A DNA stretch of 64,000 nucleotides from Sulfuricella denitrificans (GCA_002632355.1 NSJJ01000011.1:59793-123792); one strand, 5' to 3'. Shown: positions 25,816 through 38,803, counted from the stretch's first letter. The notes: generated by a model not told the origin, from the letters alone. A program made the numbers and translations.

Positions 25816-25957
25816 AAGACCAGTGAATTTACCACAGGCTGAAATCTTTCGCCCTGCGGAAAGCGCAAAACCGGCGGCAGCTCAATGGAAGGTTTTCATC
25901 ATAATCCCGGATGGCCTTATAATTCATTTATCAACAAAGCACTGGAATAGAGCAACC

Positions 25958-26770
25958 ATGAACATCAGCTTCATTGGCGGGGGAAATATGGCTTCCGCAC
26001 TGATAGGCGGCCTTGTCGCACAAGGCTTCGATGCTTCGCACATCCGCGTTGCCGAGGTTTCAGATCAAAACCGCGAAGCTCTGGCCGCACGTTATGGTGT
26101 GCAGACCTTTGCCCTCGTGAATACAGAGGCCATAGCCAGCGACGTCATCGTTCTGGCTGTAAAACCGCAGCAACTGCGAGAAGTCGCCGTCGGGATGGCG
26201 CCCCTGCTCAACCAGCAACTGGTCATCTCGATCGCCGCAGGTGTGCGTGCCACAGACCTCAGCCGCTGGCTGGGCGGCTATCGCCAGCTGGTGCGCAGCA
26301 TGCCCAACACACCCGCCATGGTTTCCGCCGGCATGAGCGGTCTGTATGCCTTGCCGGAAGTCGCACAGTTCCAGCGACAGCAGGCAGAAACCATATTGCA
26401 GGCCGTGGGGTCTACGCTATGGCTGAACGCGGAAGAACAGATGGATAGCATCACCGCGGTTTCCGGCAGTGGTCCGGCCTATGTTTTCTATTTCATGGAA
26501 GCCATGCAGGCCGCAGCCGCCGAATTGGGATTTTCGCCGGAACAGGCGCGCACCCTGACACTGCAGACTTTTCTTGGTGCATCCCGGCTTGCAAGCCAGA
26601 GCGAAGAGGATGCCGCCACCTTGCGCGCGCGCGTCACTTCCAAGGGCGGCACAACCGAGCGCGCCCTGGGGTCCATGGAAGAGGCGAAAGTAAAAACGGC
26701 CATAATTCAGGCGATACACGCAGCAGCAGGGCGTTCGCGCGAACTGGGTGACGCCCTGGGGCAAGAATAA
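25958..26770 (+). CDS. proC: Pyrroline-5-carboxylate reductase
   Basis: 270 residues from the ATG at 25958; the frame extends upstream to 25823 but the Rossmann start FIGGGNMASALIGGL must be near the N-terminus. Conserved VKPQQ, RSMPNTPA and the C-terminal signature TLRARVTSKGGTTERALG are present. It catalyses the NAD(P)H-dependent last step of proline synthesis. It is followed after 2 bases by yggT and then yggU, a common order. The proA gene lies at 33148, not in this operon. Confidence 0.95.
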   Translation: MNISFIGGGNMASALIGGLVAQGFDASHIRVAEVSDQNREALAARYGVQTFALVNTEAIASDVIVLAVKPQQLREVAVGMAPLLNQQLVISIAAGVRATDLSRWLGGYRQLVRSMPNTPAMVSAGMSGLYALPEVAQFQRQQAETILQAVGSTLWLNAEEQMDSITAVSGSGPAYVFYFMEAMQAAAAELGFSPEQARTLTLQTFLGASRLASQSEEDAATLRARVTSKGGTTERALGSMEEAKVKTAIIQAIHAAAGRSRELGDALGQE

Positions 26771-26772
26771 TC

Positions 26773-27342
26773 ATGGCGAGCCAGGCTCTGCTGTTTTTAC
26801 TCGACGCCTTGCTGTCGCTGGTAGCGGGTGCTTTTCTGCTGCGCTTCCAGATGCAACTTATGCGCGCGCCCTTCCGCAACCCGGCCGGGCAATTTCTGCT
26901 TGCGGTCACAGACTTCGCGGTCAAACCATTGCGCCGCATCATTCCCGGCCTGATGGGATGGGACTGGGCATCGCTGGCAGCAGCCTGGACATGTCAACTG
27001 GCCCTGGTCATCGCAACTTTCCTGCTGCTTGGACATACGGCGAACGTGCCCGCAGCACTTGGCGGGCTGGCCTTTCTGGCCATGGTCAAGCTGCTGGCCT
27101 TATGGATCAACCTGCTGATCTGGATCGTCATCATCAGCGCCGTTCTCAGCTGGGTACAGCCCTACCATTGGCTGAACGGACTTGCGGGCAGCCTGGTACA
27201 ACCCTTGTTGCGCCCCGTGCAGAAATTCATCCCGCCGATTGGCGGCGTCGATCTCTCGCCCCTGGCGCTGATTCTGTTTGGCCAACTGCTTCTGATGCTG
27301 CCCGTTGCCTGGCTTGAGCAACTCGCCCTGCGCCTGACCTGA
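26773..27342 (+). CDS. YggT-family integral membrane protein
   Basis: 189 residues with two YGGT repeats. Each has hydrophobic helices and a conserved end: FRNPAGQFLLAVTDFAVKPLRRIIPG in pieces FRNPAGQFLL and KPLRRIIP, then SLVQPLLRPVQKFIP. The family is linked to osmotic tolerance and membrane or division functions, but no activity is established. It lies between proC and yggU, as in many proteobacteria. Confidence 0.88.
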   Translation: MASQALLFLLDALLSLVAGAFLLRFQMQLMRAPFRNPAGQFLLAVTDFAVKPLRRIIPGLMGWDWASLAAAWTCQLALVIATFLLLGHTANVPAALGGLAFLAMVKLLALWINLLIWIVIISAVLSWVQPYHWLNGLAGSLVQPLLRPVQKFIPPIGGVDLSPLALILFGQLLLMLPVAWLEQLALRLT

Positions 27343-27344
27343 CG

Positions 27345-27656
27345 ATGCCCGCCTCCTGGTTTCGTATCGATGGCGACTGCCTTGTTCTGAGCCTGCATAT
27401 ACAACCCGGCGCGAAACGTACCGAATTTGCCGGCATTCATGGCAACGCACTGAAAATCAGGATTGCTGCCCCTCCTGTCGAGGGGCAGGCGAACGCCAAG
27501 TTACTGGATTTCCTCAAAAAAGAATTTGACGTCCCTTCGAGTCAGGTGATATTAAAGCAGGGCAGCGGGGGGCGTCGCAAAGTCGTGGAGATTCATGGCT
27601 CCCGACGCACGCCGGACGATCTGGTCAATTCCACGGAAAAAACAACGCACCCATGA
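27345..27656 (+). CDS. DUF167/YggU-family protein
   Basis: 103 residues of the small DUF167 alpha/beta fold (LHIQPGAKRTEFAGIHG, KIRIAAPPVEGQANAKLL, VILKQGSGGRRKVVEI). Biochemical role unknown. Its stop overlaps the start of the GTPase gene (ATGA). Confidence 0.9.
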   Translation: MPASWFRIDGDCLVLSLHIQPGAKRTEFAGIHGNALKIRIAAPPVEGQANAKLLDFLKKEFDVPSSQVILKQGSGGRRKVVEIHGSRRTPDDLVNSTEKTTHP

Positions 27657-29584
27657 GCGCACCGCTCGAACAACAGGTCGAACATTATCGCCAGTGGCGT
27701 GATGACATCGTAGCCGCCATCAATGCTTACCAGTTCTGGCTGGATAGCACGGGGGGGGCAGATGTCCAGCTTTCCCTGCGCCTTTTCGACCTGGTGGAAA
27801 ACCTGAAAAAAGATCGCCTGGTGCTGGCTTTTGTCGCCGAATTTTCGCGCGGCAAGACCGAACTTATCAACGCACTGTTTTTTTCCGACTTCAAGCAGCG
27901 CCTGCTGCCATCGGATGTTGGACGCACCACCATGTGTCCCACCGAAATTTATTACGATCCGGAAGACCCGCCCTGCATCCGGCTTTTGCCCATCGAAACC
28001 CGCTACCGTGAGGAAAGTGTTGCTACACTGAAAAGGCTACCCATCGAGTGGAGCAAGATCAAGCTCAATCTGGAGTCGCCCGAGGAAATGCTTGATGCAA
28101 TGCGCACCGTGGCACAGAAAAAAACCGTTCCGATGCGTGAGGCCCGCTCCATGGGGCTGTGGGACGATACCGACCCAGACCTCAAGGATATGGTCAACGC
28201 GGATGGCACAGTGGAAATTCCGGCGTGGCGCCATGCCCTGATCAACTACCCGCACCCGCTGCTGAAAAGCGGCCTGGTCATTCTTGACACACCGGGCCTG
28301 AATGCTCTTGGCACCGAACCGGAATTAACGCTTTCCATGATTCCCAACGCCCATGCCGTGTTTTTTTTGCTCGCCATGGATACTGGCGTGACCAAATCAG
28401 ACCTCGACGTCTGGCATAAATATATCCAGAAGTATGTACCACACCGGCTGGCGGTGCTCAACAAGGTCGACATCCTGTGGGACGACCTGAAACCATGGGA
28501 TCAGATCCAGCTCGCAGTCCAGCACCAGGTCTATGACACCGCACGCCTGCTGGAATTGCCGCTTGGCAATGTGCTCGCCGTTTCTGCTCAGAAAGCCCTG
28601 CTGGCGCGCGTACGCGGAGATGAGTTACTGTTGAAAAAAAGCGGCATTCAATCCGTCGAGGCCATGCTGGCCGATCATATCATTCCGGCCAAGCAGGATA
28701 TTTTGCGCATTTCGGTGCTGAAGGAAATCGGCGCCATGGTAGAGGCTTCCGCAAAATCCGTTCAAAGCCAGCTTGCCTCGGTTCGCCATGAACTGAAGGA
28801 ACTGATGACGCTCACCGGGAAAAATCGCTCTGTAATCAAAAAACTGCTCGACAAGGTTCAGGCGGACAAAATGCTTTATGAGCAGACGGTGAAGAGTTTC
28901 AACATCACCCGCAGCGTAATTTCACAGCAGGGCAGGGCGCTCATGGCCAGCCTGGACAGCGACAGGGTGGACGAAATGCTGGCCAGAAATCGCAACGCCA
29001 TCGAAGGCAGCTGGACAACCAGTGGCCTGCTGCGCAGCATGCAATCCCTGTTCGGCCAGGCCACACAGCAGTTCGCGCGCATCCACCATCACGCCGACCA
29101 GATCAAGGGGCTGGTGGATGCGGCATACAGGCGCTTTCACGAACAGCATGGTTTCGAACTGGCATTTCCTCCGCCATTGAGCCTGGAACGCGCAAAACAG
29201 GGACTTATGAGCCTGGCTCAGCAGACAGAAGAATTCTGCGATGATCCGCTGAATGTCATGACCGAAAAACATTTTCTCATCCGAAAGTTTTACACCGGGC
29301 TGGTAGCCTCCGCGCAGCAGGTCTTCGAACAGGCGCGCTCCGAAAGTGAGGCATGGCTGCGCGCCTCTCTTGGCCCGCTGACCCGGCAGATACAGGACTA
29401 CAAGGCACAGATCGGTCAACGCGTGGACACCGTGAAACAGATCCACGACAACACCGATACGCTGGAGGAACGGATCAATGAACTGCTCAAGGCGCAAGCA
29501 CGTCTGCTTGCTCAAAGAGAGGTGATTGAGGGGATTCGCGCAAAAATCAACGTGCCGCTGGCGACCTCTGTCAAGGCCGCCTGA
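27653..29584 (+). CDS. Dynamin-like GTPase
   Basis: 643 residues. The GTPase domain covers about 45-310: G1 AEFSRGKTELINAL (63-76, with Thr replacing Ser), G2 threonines in VGRTTMCPTEI, G3 DTPGLNALG (about 217), G4 LNKVDILW (about 270). The rest is mainly helical with coiled-coil character (about 360-420 and 545-630), like the stalk of bacterial dynamin-like proteins. Possible roles are membrane remodelling or chromosome/stress functions (LeoA/CrfC-like), not determined. It overlaps yggU by 4 bases and ends 6 bases from the convergent rng stop. Confidence 0.8.
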   Translation: MSAPLEQQVEHYRQWRDDIVAAINAYQFWLDSTGGADVQLSLRLFDLVENLKKDRLVLAFVAEFSRGKTELINALFFSDFKQRLLPSDVGRTTMCPTEIYYDPEDPPCIRLLPIETRYREESVATLKRLPIEWSKIKLNLESPEEMLDAMRTVAQKKTVPMREARSMGLWDDTDPDLKDMVNADGTVEIPAWRHALINYPHPLLKSGLVILDTPGLNALGTEPELTLSMIPNAHAVFFLLAMDTGVTKSDLDVWHKYIQKYVPHRLAVLNKVDILWDDLKPWDQIQLAVQHQVYDTARLLELPLGNVLAVSAQKALLARVRGDELLLKKSGIQSVEAMLADHIIPAKQDILRISVLKEIGAMVEASAKSVQSQLASVRHELKELMTLTGKNRSVIKKLLDKVQADKMLYEQTVKSFNITRSVISQQGRALMASLDSDRVDEMLARNRNAIEGSWTTSGLLRSMQSLFGQATQQFARIHHHADQIKGLVDAAYRRFHEQHGFELAFPPPLSLERAKQGLMSLAQQTEEFCDDPLNVMTEKHFLIRKFYTGLVASAQQVFEQARSESEAWLRASLGPLTRQIQDYKAQIGQRVDTVKQIHDNTDTLEERINELLKAQARLLAQREVIEGIRAKINVPLATSVKAA

Positions 29585-29590
29585 ATCCCT

Positions 29591-31039
29591 TTACATCAGG
29601 ATCACGTCGTATTGCTCCTGTGAGTACTGGCTCTCCACCAGCAGTGAAATCGGCTTGCCGATAAAATCTCCGAGCTGCGCCAAACTTTGCGACTCTTCAT
29701 CGAGGAACATGTCGATCACCTGCTGAGACGCCAGAATCCGGTATTCCCGTGCATCGAACTGACGCGCTTCGCGCAGCAGTTCGCGCAGAATCTCGTAACA
29801 CACGGTCTGGGCCGTCTTTAGCTCGCCCCGGCCCTGGCAAATAGGGCAGGGCTGGCACAGGATGTGCGCCAGACTTTCACGGTTGCGCTTGCGCGTCATC
29901 TCTACCAGGCCCAGGGCAGAAAACCCGTTGATCGTGATGCGGGCACGGTCTTTCGAAAGCGCTTTCTTGAACTCGGCCAGTACCGCTGCCTGGTGCTCCT
30001 CATTGTCCATATCAATGAAGTCAACAATGATGATGCCGCCCAGATTACGCAACCGGAGCTGGCGAGCGATGGTCTGCGCAGCCTCGAGGTTAGTCTTGAA
30101 GATGGTATCATCGAAATTGCGCCCGCCGACAAAACCGCCTGTATTCACGTCCGCCGTTGTCAGCGCTTCGGTCTGGTCTAGAATCAGGTAGCCGCCTGAC
30201 TTCAAATCCACGCGCCGCGCCAGCGCCTTTTCAATTTCATCTTCCACGCCACGCAAATCGAACAGCGGACGCTCTCCCTGGTAATGCGAAAGCTTTTCCC
30301 CCACGCCGGAGGTGTAGTCCTGCGCAAATCCCTGCAGACGGCTATATGTTTCACGTGAATCCACCACGATACGATCGGTTTCGTCCGTGACGAAATCGCG
30401 CAGAACCCGCAGCGGCAGGTCCAGATCATGGTACAGCATGGTTTTTAGCGGAGCGCCCTTGGCACTGGCCTGGATGTCATTCCACACCTTGCGCAAGTAC
30501 TCGACATCATCGAGCAGCTCCTTGTCCGTTGCGGTCTCGGCCATGGTGCGAATGATAAAGCCGCCATGATCCTCCTCCGGCAGAAGAAGCTGCAGTTTCT
30601 CGCGAAGATGCTCGCGCTCCGCCTCGTCTTCGATACGCTGTGAAATGCCGATATGCGTTTCCTGCGGCAAATAAACCAGAAAGCGTCCGGCCAGTCCGAT
30701 CTGGGTTGAAAGACGAGCGCCCTTGGTGCCGATCGGGTCCTTGAATACCTGCACCATGATGCTCTGCCCCTCGTAGAGCAGTCGTTCGATCGGTCGCGGC
30801 TCTTCGCCCTGAGGCGCCCAGATATCCGCAACATGGAGAAAAGCGGCGCGATCCAGGCCGATTTCCACAAAAGCAGACTGCATTCCCGGCAAAACACGGC
30901 ACACTCGCCCCAGGTAAATATTCCCCACCAGCCCGCGGGCGCTGGCGCGCTCGATGTGCAACTCCTGCACCACCGCCTGCTGCAGCACTGCCACCCGTGT
31001 TTCCTGGGGCGTCACGTTAATCAGGATTTCTTCGCTCAT
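29591..31039 (-). CDS. rng: Ribonuclease G
   Basis: 482 residues (E. coli RNase G about 489). An S1 domain at about 37-115 is followed by the RNase E/G catalytic region with metal-binding aspartates in TADVNTGGFVG and IIVDFIDMDNEEH, and a zinc-link CPICQGRG. It lacks the RNase E degradosome scaffold. It matures the 16S rRNA 5' end and degrades mRNAs. Last gene of the leuS-to-rng run; its start overlaps the maf stop by 4 bases. Confidence 0.95.
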   Translation of the reverse strand: MSEEILINVTPQETRVAVLQQAVVQELHIERASARGLVGNIYLGRVCRVLPGMQSAFVEIGLDRAAFLHVADIWAPQGEEPRPIERLLYEGQSIMVQVFKDPIGTKGARLSTQIGLAGRFLVYLPQETHIGISQRIEDEAEREHLREKLQLLLPEEDHGGFIIRTMAETATDKELLDDVEYLRKVWNDIQASAKGAPLKTMLYHDLDLPLRVLRDFVTDETDRIVVDSRETYSRLQGFAQDYTSGVGEKLSHYQGERPLFDLRGVEDEIEKALARRVDLKSGGYLILDQTEALTTADVNTGGFVGGRNFDDTIFKTNLEAAQTIARQLRLRNLGGIIIVDFIDMDNEEHQAAVLAEFKKALSKDRARITINGFSALGLVEMTRKRNRESLAHILCQPCPICQGRGELKTAQTVCYEILRELLREARQFDAREYRILASQQVIDMFLDEESQSLAQLGDFIGKPISLLVESQYSQEQYDVILM

Positions 31040-31653
31040 AGCACTTCGATACCAAATGTCTGTAATAGTTGGGTTGTTTCACACAGCGGCAAACCCATCA
31101 CGCCGGAATAACTGCCCTCAAGCCGGATAATAAAAGCCGCTGCCCGCCCCTGAATGGCATAAGCCCCGGCCTTGTCATGGGTTTCGCCGCTGGCTACGTA
31201 GCGTTTGATAGTATTGGCATCGAGAGGCGCAAACTCGACGCTGGAGACGCTCAGCTTCACTTCGAGCCGTTCATCAAAAGCCATGGCCACGGCTGTCAGC
31301 ACCTCATGACGGCGGCCCGCCAGTCGTGCTAGTGTCGCCTCTGCTTCGGTACGATTGGCCGGCTTGCCGATAATATCGCCATCCATGGTCACGGTGGTAT
31401 CCGCCGCCAGTACCGGATAGGCGGGGAGGTGACGGGAAAGACAGGCAAGAGCGCCGGCTTCCGCCTTGGCCCGGGCCAGACGCAACACATACTCACGCGG
31501 GTCTTCACCAGGATTCGGCGTTTCATCCACCTCGGAACGGGTCGGCTGTGCGCGTAGCAGCAGCACCTCGAAGCGCACACCGATCTGCTTCAGCAATTCG
31601 CGCCGGCGCGGGCTCGCTGAAGCAAGATAAATCGTACGGTAAGGAAAAGACAT
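31036..31653 (-). CDS. maf: Maf/YhdE-type nucleotide pyrophosphatase
   Basis: 205 residues. Maf motifs are YLASASPRRRELL, EVDETP, VLAADTTVTMDGDIIGKP and the DKAGAYAIQG signature, which assign it to the YhdE (dTTP/UTP pyrophosphatase) rather than the YceF subgroup. It sanitises non-canonical or excess nucleotides. It sits between rlmH (7-base gap) and rng, as in many Betaproteobacteria. Confidence 0.92.
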   Translation of the reverse strand: MSFPYRTIYLASASPRRRELLKQIGVRFEVLLLRAQPTRSEVDETPNPGEDPREYVLRLARAKAEAGALACLSRHLPAYPVLAADTTVTMDGDIIGKPANRTEAEATLARLAGRRHEVLTAVAMAFDERLEVKLSVSSVEFAPLDANTIKRYVASGETHDKAGAYAIQGRAAAFIIRLEGSYSGVMGLPLCETTQLLQTFGIEVL

Positions 31654-31660
31654 GTATGCA

Positions 31661-32131
31661 CTATTCCCGGTGGTAAGGATGGCCCTGAATTACGGACATG
31701 GCGCGATATAACTGTTCCGCCAGCAGTGCTCTCACCATACCATGAGGCAGGGTGAGTCGCGACAACGACCACAACTTGCCAGCGCGCTGGCGCAATTCCG
31801 GGTGCAAGCCATCCGCCCCGCCGATGACGAAGGCCACATCCCGGCCCTCCTGCAACCAGGATTTCATGCTGCCGGCCAGTTCCAGCGTACTCATTTCCAC
31901 ACCGCGCTCATCCAGCATCACATGCATTGCAGCAGCGGGAAGCGCGGCCTGGATACGCGCCATCTCGGCTTCCTGCATCTGTTCCACGGTCTTTCCGCCA
32001 GCACGCTTCTCCGGCTTGATTTCCACCAGCTCAATACGCGCCTCCCGTGGCATGCGTTTCGCATACTCCGCAAAGGCTTCGCTTACCCAGCCGGGCATTT
32101 TGTTACCAACGGCAAGGATCCACAGTTTCAA
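31661..32131 (-). CDS. rlmH: 23S rRNA pseudouridine-1915 N3-methyltransferase
   Basis: 156 residues (E. coli 155) if translation starts at the TTG at 32131, which overlaps the rsfS stop (ACTTGA). The longer frame with 17 extra residues from 32182 has no family support. SPOUT methyltransferase features are KLWILAVG at the start, [12 protein letters not shown] and the knot region [19 protein letters not shown]. It modifies helix 69 of 23S rRNA in the assembled ribosome. rsfS-rlmH coupling is widespread. Confidence 0.93.
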   Translation of the reverse strand: MKLWILAVGNKMPGWVSEAFAEYAKRMPREARIELVEIKPEKRAGGKTVEQMQEAEMARIQAALPAAAMHVMLDERGVEMSTLELAGSMKSWLQEGRDVAFVIGGADGLHPELRQRAGKLWSLSRLTLPHGMVRALLAEQLYRAMSVIQGHPYHRE

Positions 32132-32490
32132 GTGTTCGCCTGTTCCGCCAATGGCTGGCCATGGCGCCGCCCCGCACCCCACAACTGTTCAAGATTGTAG
32201 TGCTCGCGCGTGTTGGGCTGCATGATGTGAACGACCACCGGGCCGAGATCCACCAGAACCCACTCTCCGCTTTCCTCTCCCTCCACACCCAGGACATCCG
32301 CGCCCAGCTCCTTCAGTTTTACCAGAACATTGTTGGCCAGCGCACGGGTCTGGCGGTTGGAATCCCCCGTAGCGATGATCATGTAATCGGTCATGCTGGT
32401 CAGATGCGACACTTTCAATACGGCGATGTCTTTTGCCTTGATATCTTCCAGCGCAGAAATGACGGCCTGCTTCATTGCTTCCAGTTCCAT
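32128..32490 (-). CDS. rsfS: Ribosomal silencing factor RsfS
   Basis: 120 residues of the RsfS/Iojap family ([55 protein letters not shown]). It binds uL14 on the 50S subunit and blocks subunit joining in stationary phase. The usual nadD-rsfS-rlmH order is kept, with an 8-base gap to nadD and overlap with rlmH. Confidence 0.95.
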   Translation of the reverse strand: MELEAMKQAVISALEDIKAKDIAVLKVSHLTSMTDYMIIATGDSNRQTRALANNVLVKLKELGADVLGVEGEESGEWVLVDLGPVVVHIMQPNTREHYNLEQLWGAGRRHGQPLAEQANT

Positions 32491-32498
32491 GGGTTTCC

Positions 32499-33143
32499 TT
32501 AAATATAGAGTTCTTGTGCCCGAATATAATCGAGAACGCTTTGTGGGAGCAAATAACGCGGGCTTCGCCCAACTTTGATTCCGGCGCGGATCGCGGTGGC
32601 CGAAATCGCCAGCGGCGTAATCGGAGAAGTCATGATCCGGCCGCCTGGCGAAGACTGCAGACTGGGCGGGTTTGTGCTGATGCGTTGCTCAAGCTCCTCG
32701 CGCAGCAGATCGTCCATCTGTTCCTGAAGCAACGAAAAACCGGGGCGATGTGCCACGACGACATGAGCCAGTTCGAACAGTTCACGCCAGCGATGCCAGG
32801 AGGGCAGACCGAGGAAGGCATCTGCGCCCAGAAGCAGGCACACAGGCTGCCTGCTTCCTCTTTCCTGACGCAATTCCTGAAGGGTTTCCACCGTGTAGCC
32901 GGGTGAATTTTTCCGGATTTCGCGCTCATCAAGCACAAAACGCGCATTGCCCGCAATGGCCAGACGAATCATCTCCATCCGCTGCATGGCCGTTGCTGCA
33001 GGCTTTTTGCGATGCCATGGATTTGCCGCAGGAATGAAGCGCACCTCTGAAAGCGCAAGTTGCTGCACCAGTTCCTCGGCAAGCCGCAGATGACCGAAGT
33101 GAACCGGATCGAAAGTGCCGCCGAGTATCCCTATCGGCGCCAC
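32499..33143 (-). CDS. nadD: Nicotinate-nucleotide adenylyltransferase
   Basis: 214 residues. Nucleotidyltransferase motif GGTFDPVHFGHLRLAEE at 8-24, and SATAIR near the end (the ISSTxIR motif). It makes deamido-NAD in NAD synthesis. It starts 4 bases after the proA stop. Confidence 0.95.
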   Translation of the reverse strand: MAPIGILGGTFDPVHFGHLRLAEELVQQLALSEVRFIPAANPWHRKKPAATAMQRMEMIRLAIAGNARFVLDEREIRKNSPGYTVETLQELRQERGSRQPVCLLLGADAFLGLPSWHRWRELFELAHVVVAHRPGFSLLQEQMDDLLREELEQRISTNPPSLQSSPGGRIMTSPITPLAISATAIRAGIKVGRSPRYLLPQSVLDYIRAQELYI

Positions 33144-33147
33144 GGCT

Positions 33148-34404
33148 TCACCCCCTGACGTGACCGTCGCCCAGCACGATGAATTTCTGCGAAGTCAGTC
33201 CTTCCAGCCCCACCGGGCCGCGCGCGTGGATCTTGTCGGTGGAAATGCCGATCTCCGCGCCGAGGCCATATTCGAAGCCATCTGCGAAGCGGGTAGAGGC
33301 ATTCACCATCACCGAACTGGAATCCACCTCGCGCAGGAAGCGACGCGCCCGGCTGTAGTCTTCCGTTACGATGGATTCGGTGTGCTGCGAACTGTAGGTG
33401 TTGATATGCTCGATCGCCGCATCCATGTCTGCCACTACCCGCACGGAGAGAATCGGCGCCAGATATTCGGTGTGCCAGTCTTCCTCGGTGGCTTCCTTCA
33501 TTGCCGGAACGATGGCGCGGGACGCCGCACAGCCGCGCAGTTCCACGCCCTTGTCCTGGTAAATCTTGCACAGCGGCGGCAACACCTCTTTGGCCACACC
33601 TTCTGCCACCAGCAGGGTTTCCATCGTATTGCAGGTGCCGTAGCGACTGGTCTTGGCATTGTCGGCAATCTTTACCGCCTTGGTCAGGTCTGCCTTGTCG
33701 TCGATGTAGACGTGGCATACGCCGTGCAGATGCTTGATCACCGGGATGCGCGCCTCGGCGATGAGGCGCTCGATCAGGCCCTTGCCTCCGCGCGGCACGA
33801 TCACATCAACGAATTCGCGCATGGTGATGAGCTCGCCCACCGCGGCACGATCGGTGGTTTCGATCACCTGCACCGCAGTTTCCGGCAAGCCGGCTGCGGC
33901 CAGCCCTTCGCGCACGCAGGCGGCGATGGCCTGGTTGGAGTGAATCGCTTCCGAGCCGCCGCGCAGGATTGAGGCGTTGCCTGATTTGAGGCACAGCCCG
34001 GCAGCATCGGCCGTCACGTTGGGGCGCGCCTCGTAGATGATGCCGATTACCCCCAGCGGGACGCGCATCTTGCCGACCTGAATGCCGGAAGGGCGGTAAT
34101 TCAGATCCGTAATCTCGCCCACAGGATCGGGCAGGGCAGCTATCTGCAGCAGGCCCTCGGCCATGCCGGCCACGCCTTTTTCCGTCAGGGTCAGGCGGTC
34201 CAGCATCGCGGCGTCCAGCCCGGCGGCTTTGGCGGCAGCAAGGTCCCGGGCATTGGCCTCCACCAGTCTGGCGCTGTCGCGCTGGATGGCCTGAGCCATT
34301 ACGGTGAGCGCCTTGTTCTTGGCATTGGTATCGGCGCGGGCCATGGCACGGGAAGCCGTGCGCGCCTGCTGGCCGAGATTGTGCATGTATGCTTTTACGT
34401 CCAT
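33148..34404 (-). CDS. proA: Gamma-glutamyl phosphate reductase
   Basis: 418 residues from the ATG at 34404, which has a GGAGA site upstream; a longer frame to 34422 adds six residues not typical of the family. Aldehyde-dehydrogenase fold with the catalytic Cys in [14 protein letters not shown] and the [19 protein letters not shown] region (shown in part: [19 protein letters not shown]). It forms glutamate semialdehyde in proline synthesis. proB is not in the window. It sits between holA and nadD. Confidence 0.95.
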   Translation of the reverse strand: MDVKAYMHNLGQQARTASRAMARADTNAKNKALTVMAQAIQRDSARLVEANARDLAAAKAAGLDAAMLDRLTLTEKGVAGMAEGLLQIAALPDPVGEITDLNYRPSGIQVGKMRVPLGVIGIIYEARPNVTADAAGLCLKSGNASILRGGSEAIHSNQAIAACVREGLAAAGLPETAVQVIETTDRAAVGELITMREFVDVIVPRGGKGLIERLIAEARIPVIKHLHGVCHVYIDDKADLTKAVKIADNAKTSRYGTCNTMETLLVAEGVAKEVLPPLCKIYQDKGVELRGCAASRAIVPAMKEATEEDWHTEYLAPILSVRVVADMDAAIEHINTYSSQHTESIVTEDYSRARRFLREVDSSSVMVNASTRFADGFEYGLGAEIGISTDKIHARGPVGLEGLTSQKFIVLGDGHVRG

Positions 34405-34491
34405 ACGGTTTCTCCAACTCAATATTTACAGACAGGATTTACCGGATGTTAAAGCAAACGAACCCATCCTGAAAATCCCGGTGACTCCCAA

Positions 34492-35496
34492 TTACGCCCT
34501 GGCCATCGTCAATCCGAGTTGCTGCAACTCATCCCACACATCGCCCCTGGCCAAGCCCTTGATCATGCGGTCAATTCCCGCCGCCTTCTTTAGCCCCTGC
34601 AACAGGCGTGCCTCAGGGGTGCGTTTTACGGCCTGTTCCACCAGACGCTGGCGCGACTCCCAGATCCATGCCTCACGCATCAGTTGCGAGAGGCTGCCGC
34701 CTTGCCGCAGACCACCGCTTAGCCGGGCCAGCGTGCGTATCTCGCGCGCCAGCGCCCAAAGGATTAGCACAGGGTCTTCCCCCTCACCGCGCAACACGTC
34801 CAGGATGCGACAGACGCGCGCGCTATCGCCCGCCAGCAGAGCGTCGCCAAGCTTGAACACATCGAAACGTGCCACATCTGCCACCGCGCCCCGCACCTGT
34901 TCCAGCATCAGCATGCCCGCGGGAAAGAGCAGGGCCAGCTTTTGTACTTCCTGAAAGGCCGCGAGCAGGTTGCCCTCCACCTGGTCCGCGAGGAACTGCA
35001 ATACCACCGGTTCGGCACGCTGGTCCTGCCGCGCCAGTCGCGACCCGATCCATGCCGGCAACTGGGCACGCTCGACAGGAAAGAACGGCACCGCCACGCC
35101 GACCTGTTCCATGGCCTTGAACCATTTCCCCGCCTGGGCGGCTTTGTCGAGCTTGGGGCAGATCACCAGCGTCACGGTATCCGCAGGCAGGCGTGAACAA
35201 TAGGCCTGTAGCGCCTGGCTGCCGTCATTGCCCGGCTTGCCTGAAGGGATGCGCACTTCCACCAGGCGGCGCGACGAAAACAGTGACAGGCTGTTGCCGC
35301 TGGCCAGTAGGTTTTGCCAGTTGAAACCGCGCTCCACGGTGAAGACTTCGCGCTCGGCGCAGCCTTCCTGACGCGCGCGGTTGCGGATGGCATCCGCCGC
35401 TTCCTGAACCAGCAAGGCTTCGTCGCCAAAGAGCAGATAAAGCGGCTGCAAGCCTTTGGCAAAATGCTGATCCAGCTGCTCCGGCTTCATCCGCAC
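34492..35496 (-). CDS. holA: DNA polymerase III delta subunit
   Basis: 334 residues. The GTG at 35496 is favoured since AAGGGG lies 8 bases upstream; the ATG two codons later is the alternative. Delta features: YLLFGDEALLVQEAADAIR near the start and DVFKLGDALLAGD in the middle. It opens the beta clamp during loading. It follows lptE after 12 bases, the standard leuS-lptE-holA order. Confidence 0.93.
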   Translation of the reverse strand: MRMKPEQLDQHFAKGLQPLYLLFGDEALLVQEAADAIRNRARQEGCAEREVFTVERGFNWQNLLASGNSLSLFSSRRLVEVRIPSGKPGNDGSQALQAYCSRLPADTVTLVICPKLDKAAQAGKWFKAMEQVGVAVPFFPVERAQLPAWIGSRLARQDQRAEPVVLQFLADQVEGNLLAAFQEVQKLALLFPAGMLMLEQVRGAVADVARFDVFKLGDALLAGDSARVCRILDVLRGEGEDPVLILWALAREIRTLARLSGGLRQGGSLSQLMREAWIWESRQRLVEQAVKRTPEARLLQGLKKAAGIDRMIKGLARGDVWDELQQLGLTMARA

Positions 35497-35508
35497 AGGC
35501 TTAACCCC

Positions 35509-35985
35509 TTATTTTTTCAAGGCGCTCAGACGCCTGACCACCTGCTGCACTGCGTCACTCTGCATGTCGCGGTACAACAGCGCTTCTTCCTGCTCCTTGG
35601 CCAGCACCTGAACATCGCTGAATGACAGGGCACGTTTCAGTTCGAGCTGCTGGGTTGGCATCAACTCGGAGCCCTTGCCGTCATGCAGGCGGAAGGAAAG
35701 ACGATAAAACAGCTCGAATTCACCGACCCGGCCGCCCCCCGTCAGTGACAGAATGCGCTTTTCACGACTTTCATCCAGAATTTGCAGTACAGCCTGGGCT
35801 TCGCCCGGCGTTTGTACCACTTTCACATTCGAACCAGAACGCAGGTAACGCTGCAGATCCGGCCCGAGCTGAGTGCCTCCACCTTGAACATAAATCGTCT
35901 CGAAAGGGAGCTGGGCGGGTCCGCGTAAATGAAAGCCACACGCACCCAGAGTCAGCAGCAGGACCAGAAGCAGAAGTTTTTTCAT
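35509..35985 (-). CDS. lptE: LPS-assembly lipoprotein LptE
   Basis: 158 residues. Lipoprotein signal peptide with lipobox LGAC (lipidated C16), followed by GFHLRGPAQLPFETIYVQG, typical of LptE (RlpB). It plugs and assembles the LptD barrel in the outer membrane. It starts 3 bases after leuS. Confidence 0.92.
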   Translation of the reverse strand: MKKLLLLVLLLTLGACGFHLRGPAQLPFETIYVQGGGTQLGPDLQRYLRSGSNVKVVQTPGEAQAVLQILDESREKRILSLTGGGRVGEFELFYRLSFRLHDGKGSELMPTQQLELKRALSFSDVQVLAKEQEEALLYRDMQSDAVQQVVRRLSALKK

Positions 35986-35988
35986 CGT

Positions 35989-38763
<2,775 letters not shown>

Positions 38764-38803
38764 TTATACGCTGAAACAGGGTGCCCCATGCCCCCGCCGC
38801 CTA

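Noticed and set aside
33115..33972. 285-codon frame opposite proA
   Set aside because: Antisense shadow of proA; His-rich composition comes from the reverse frame.
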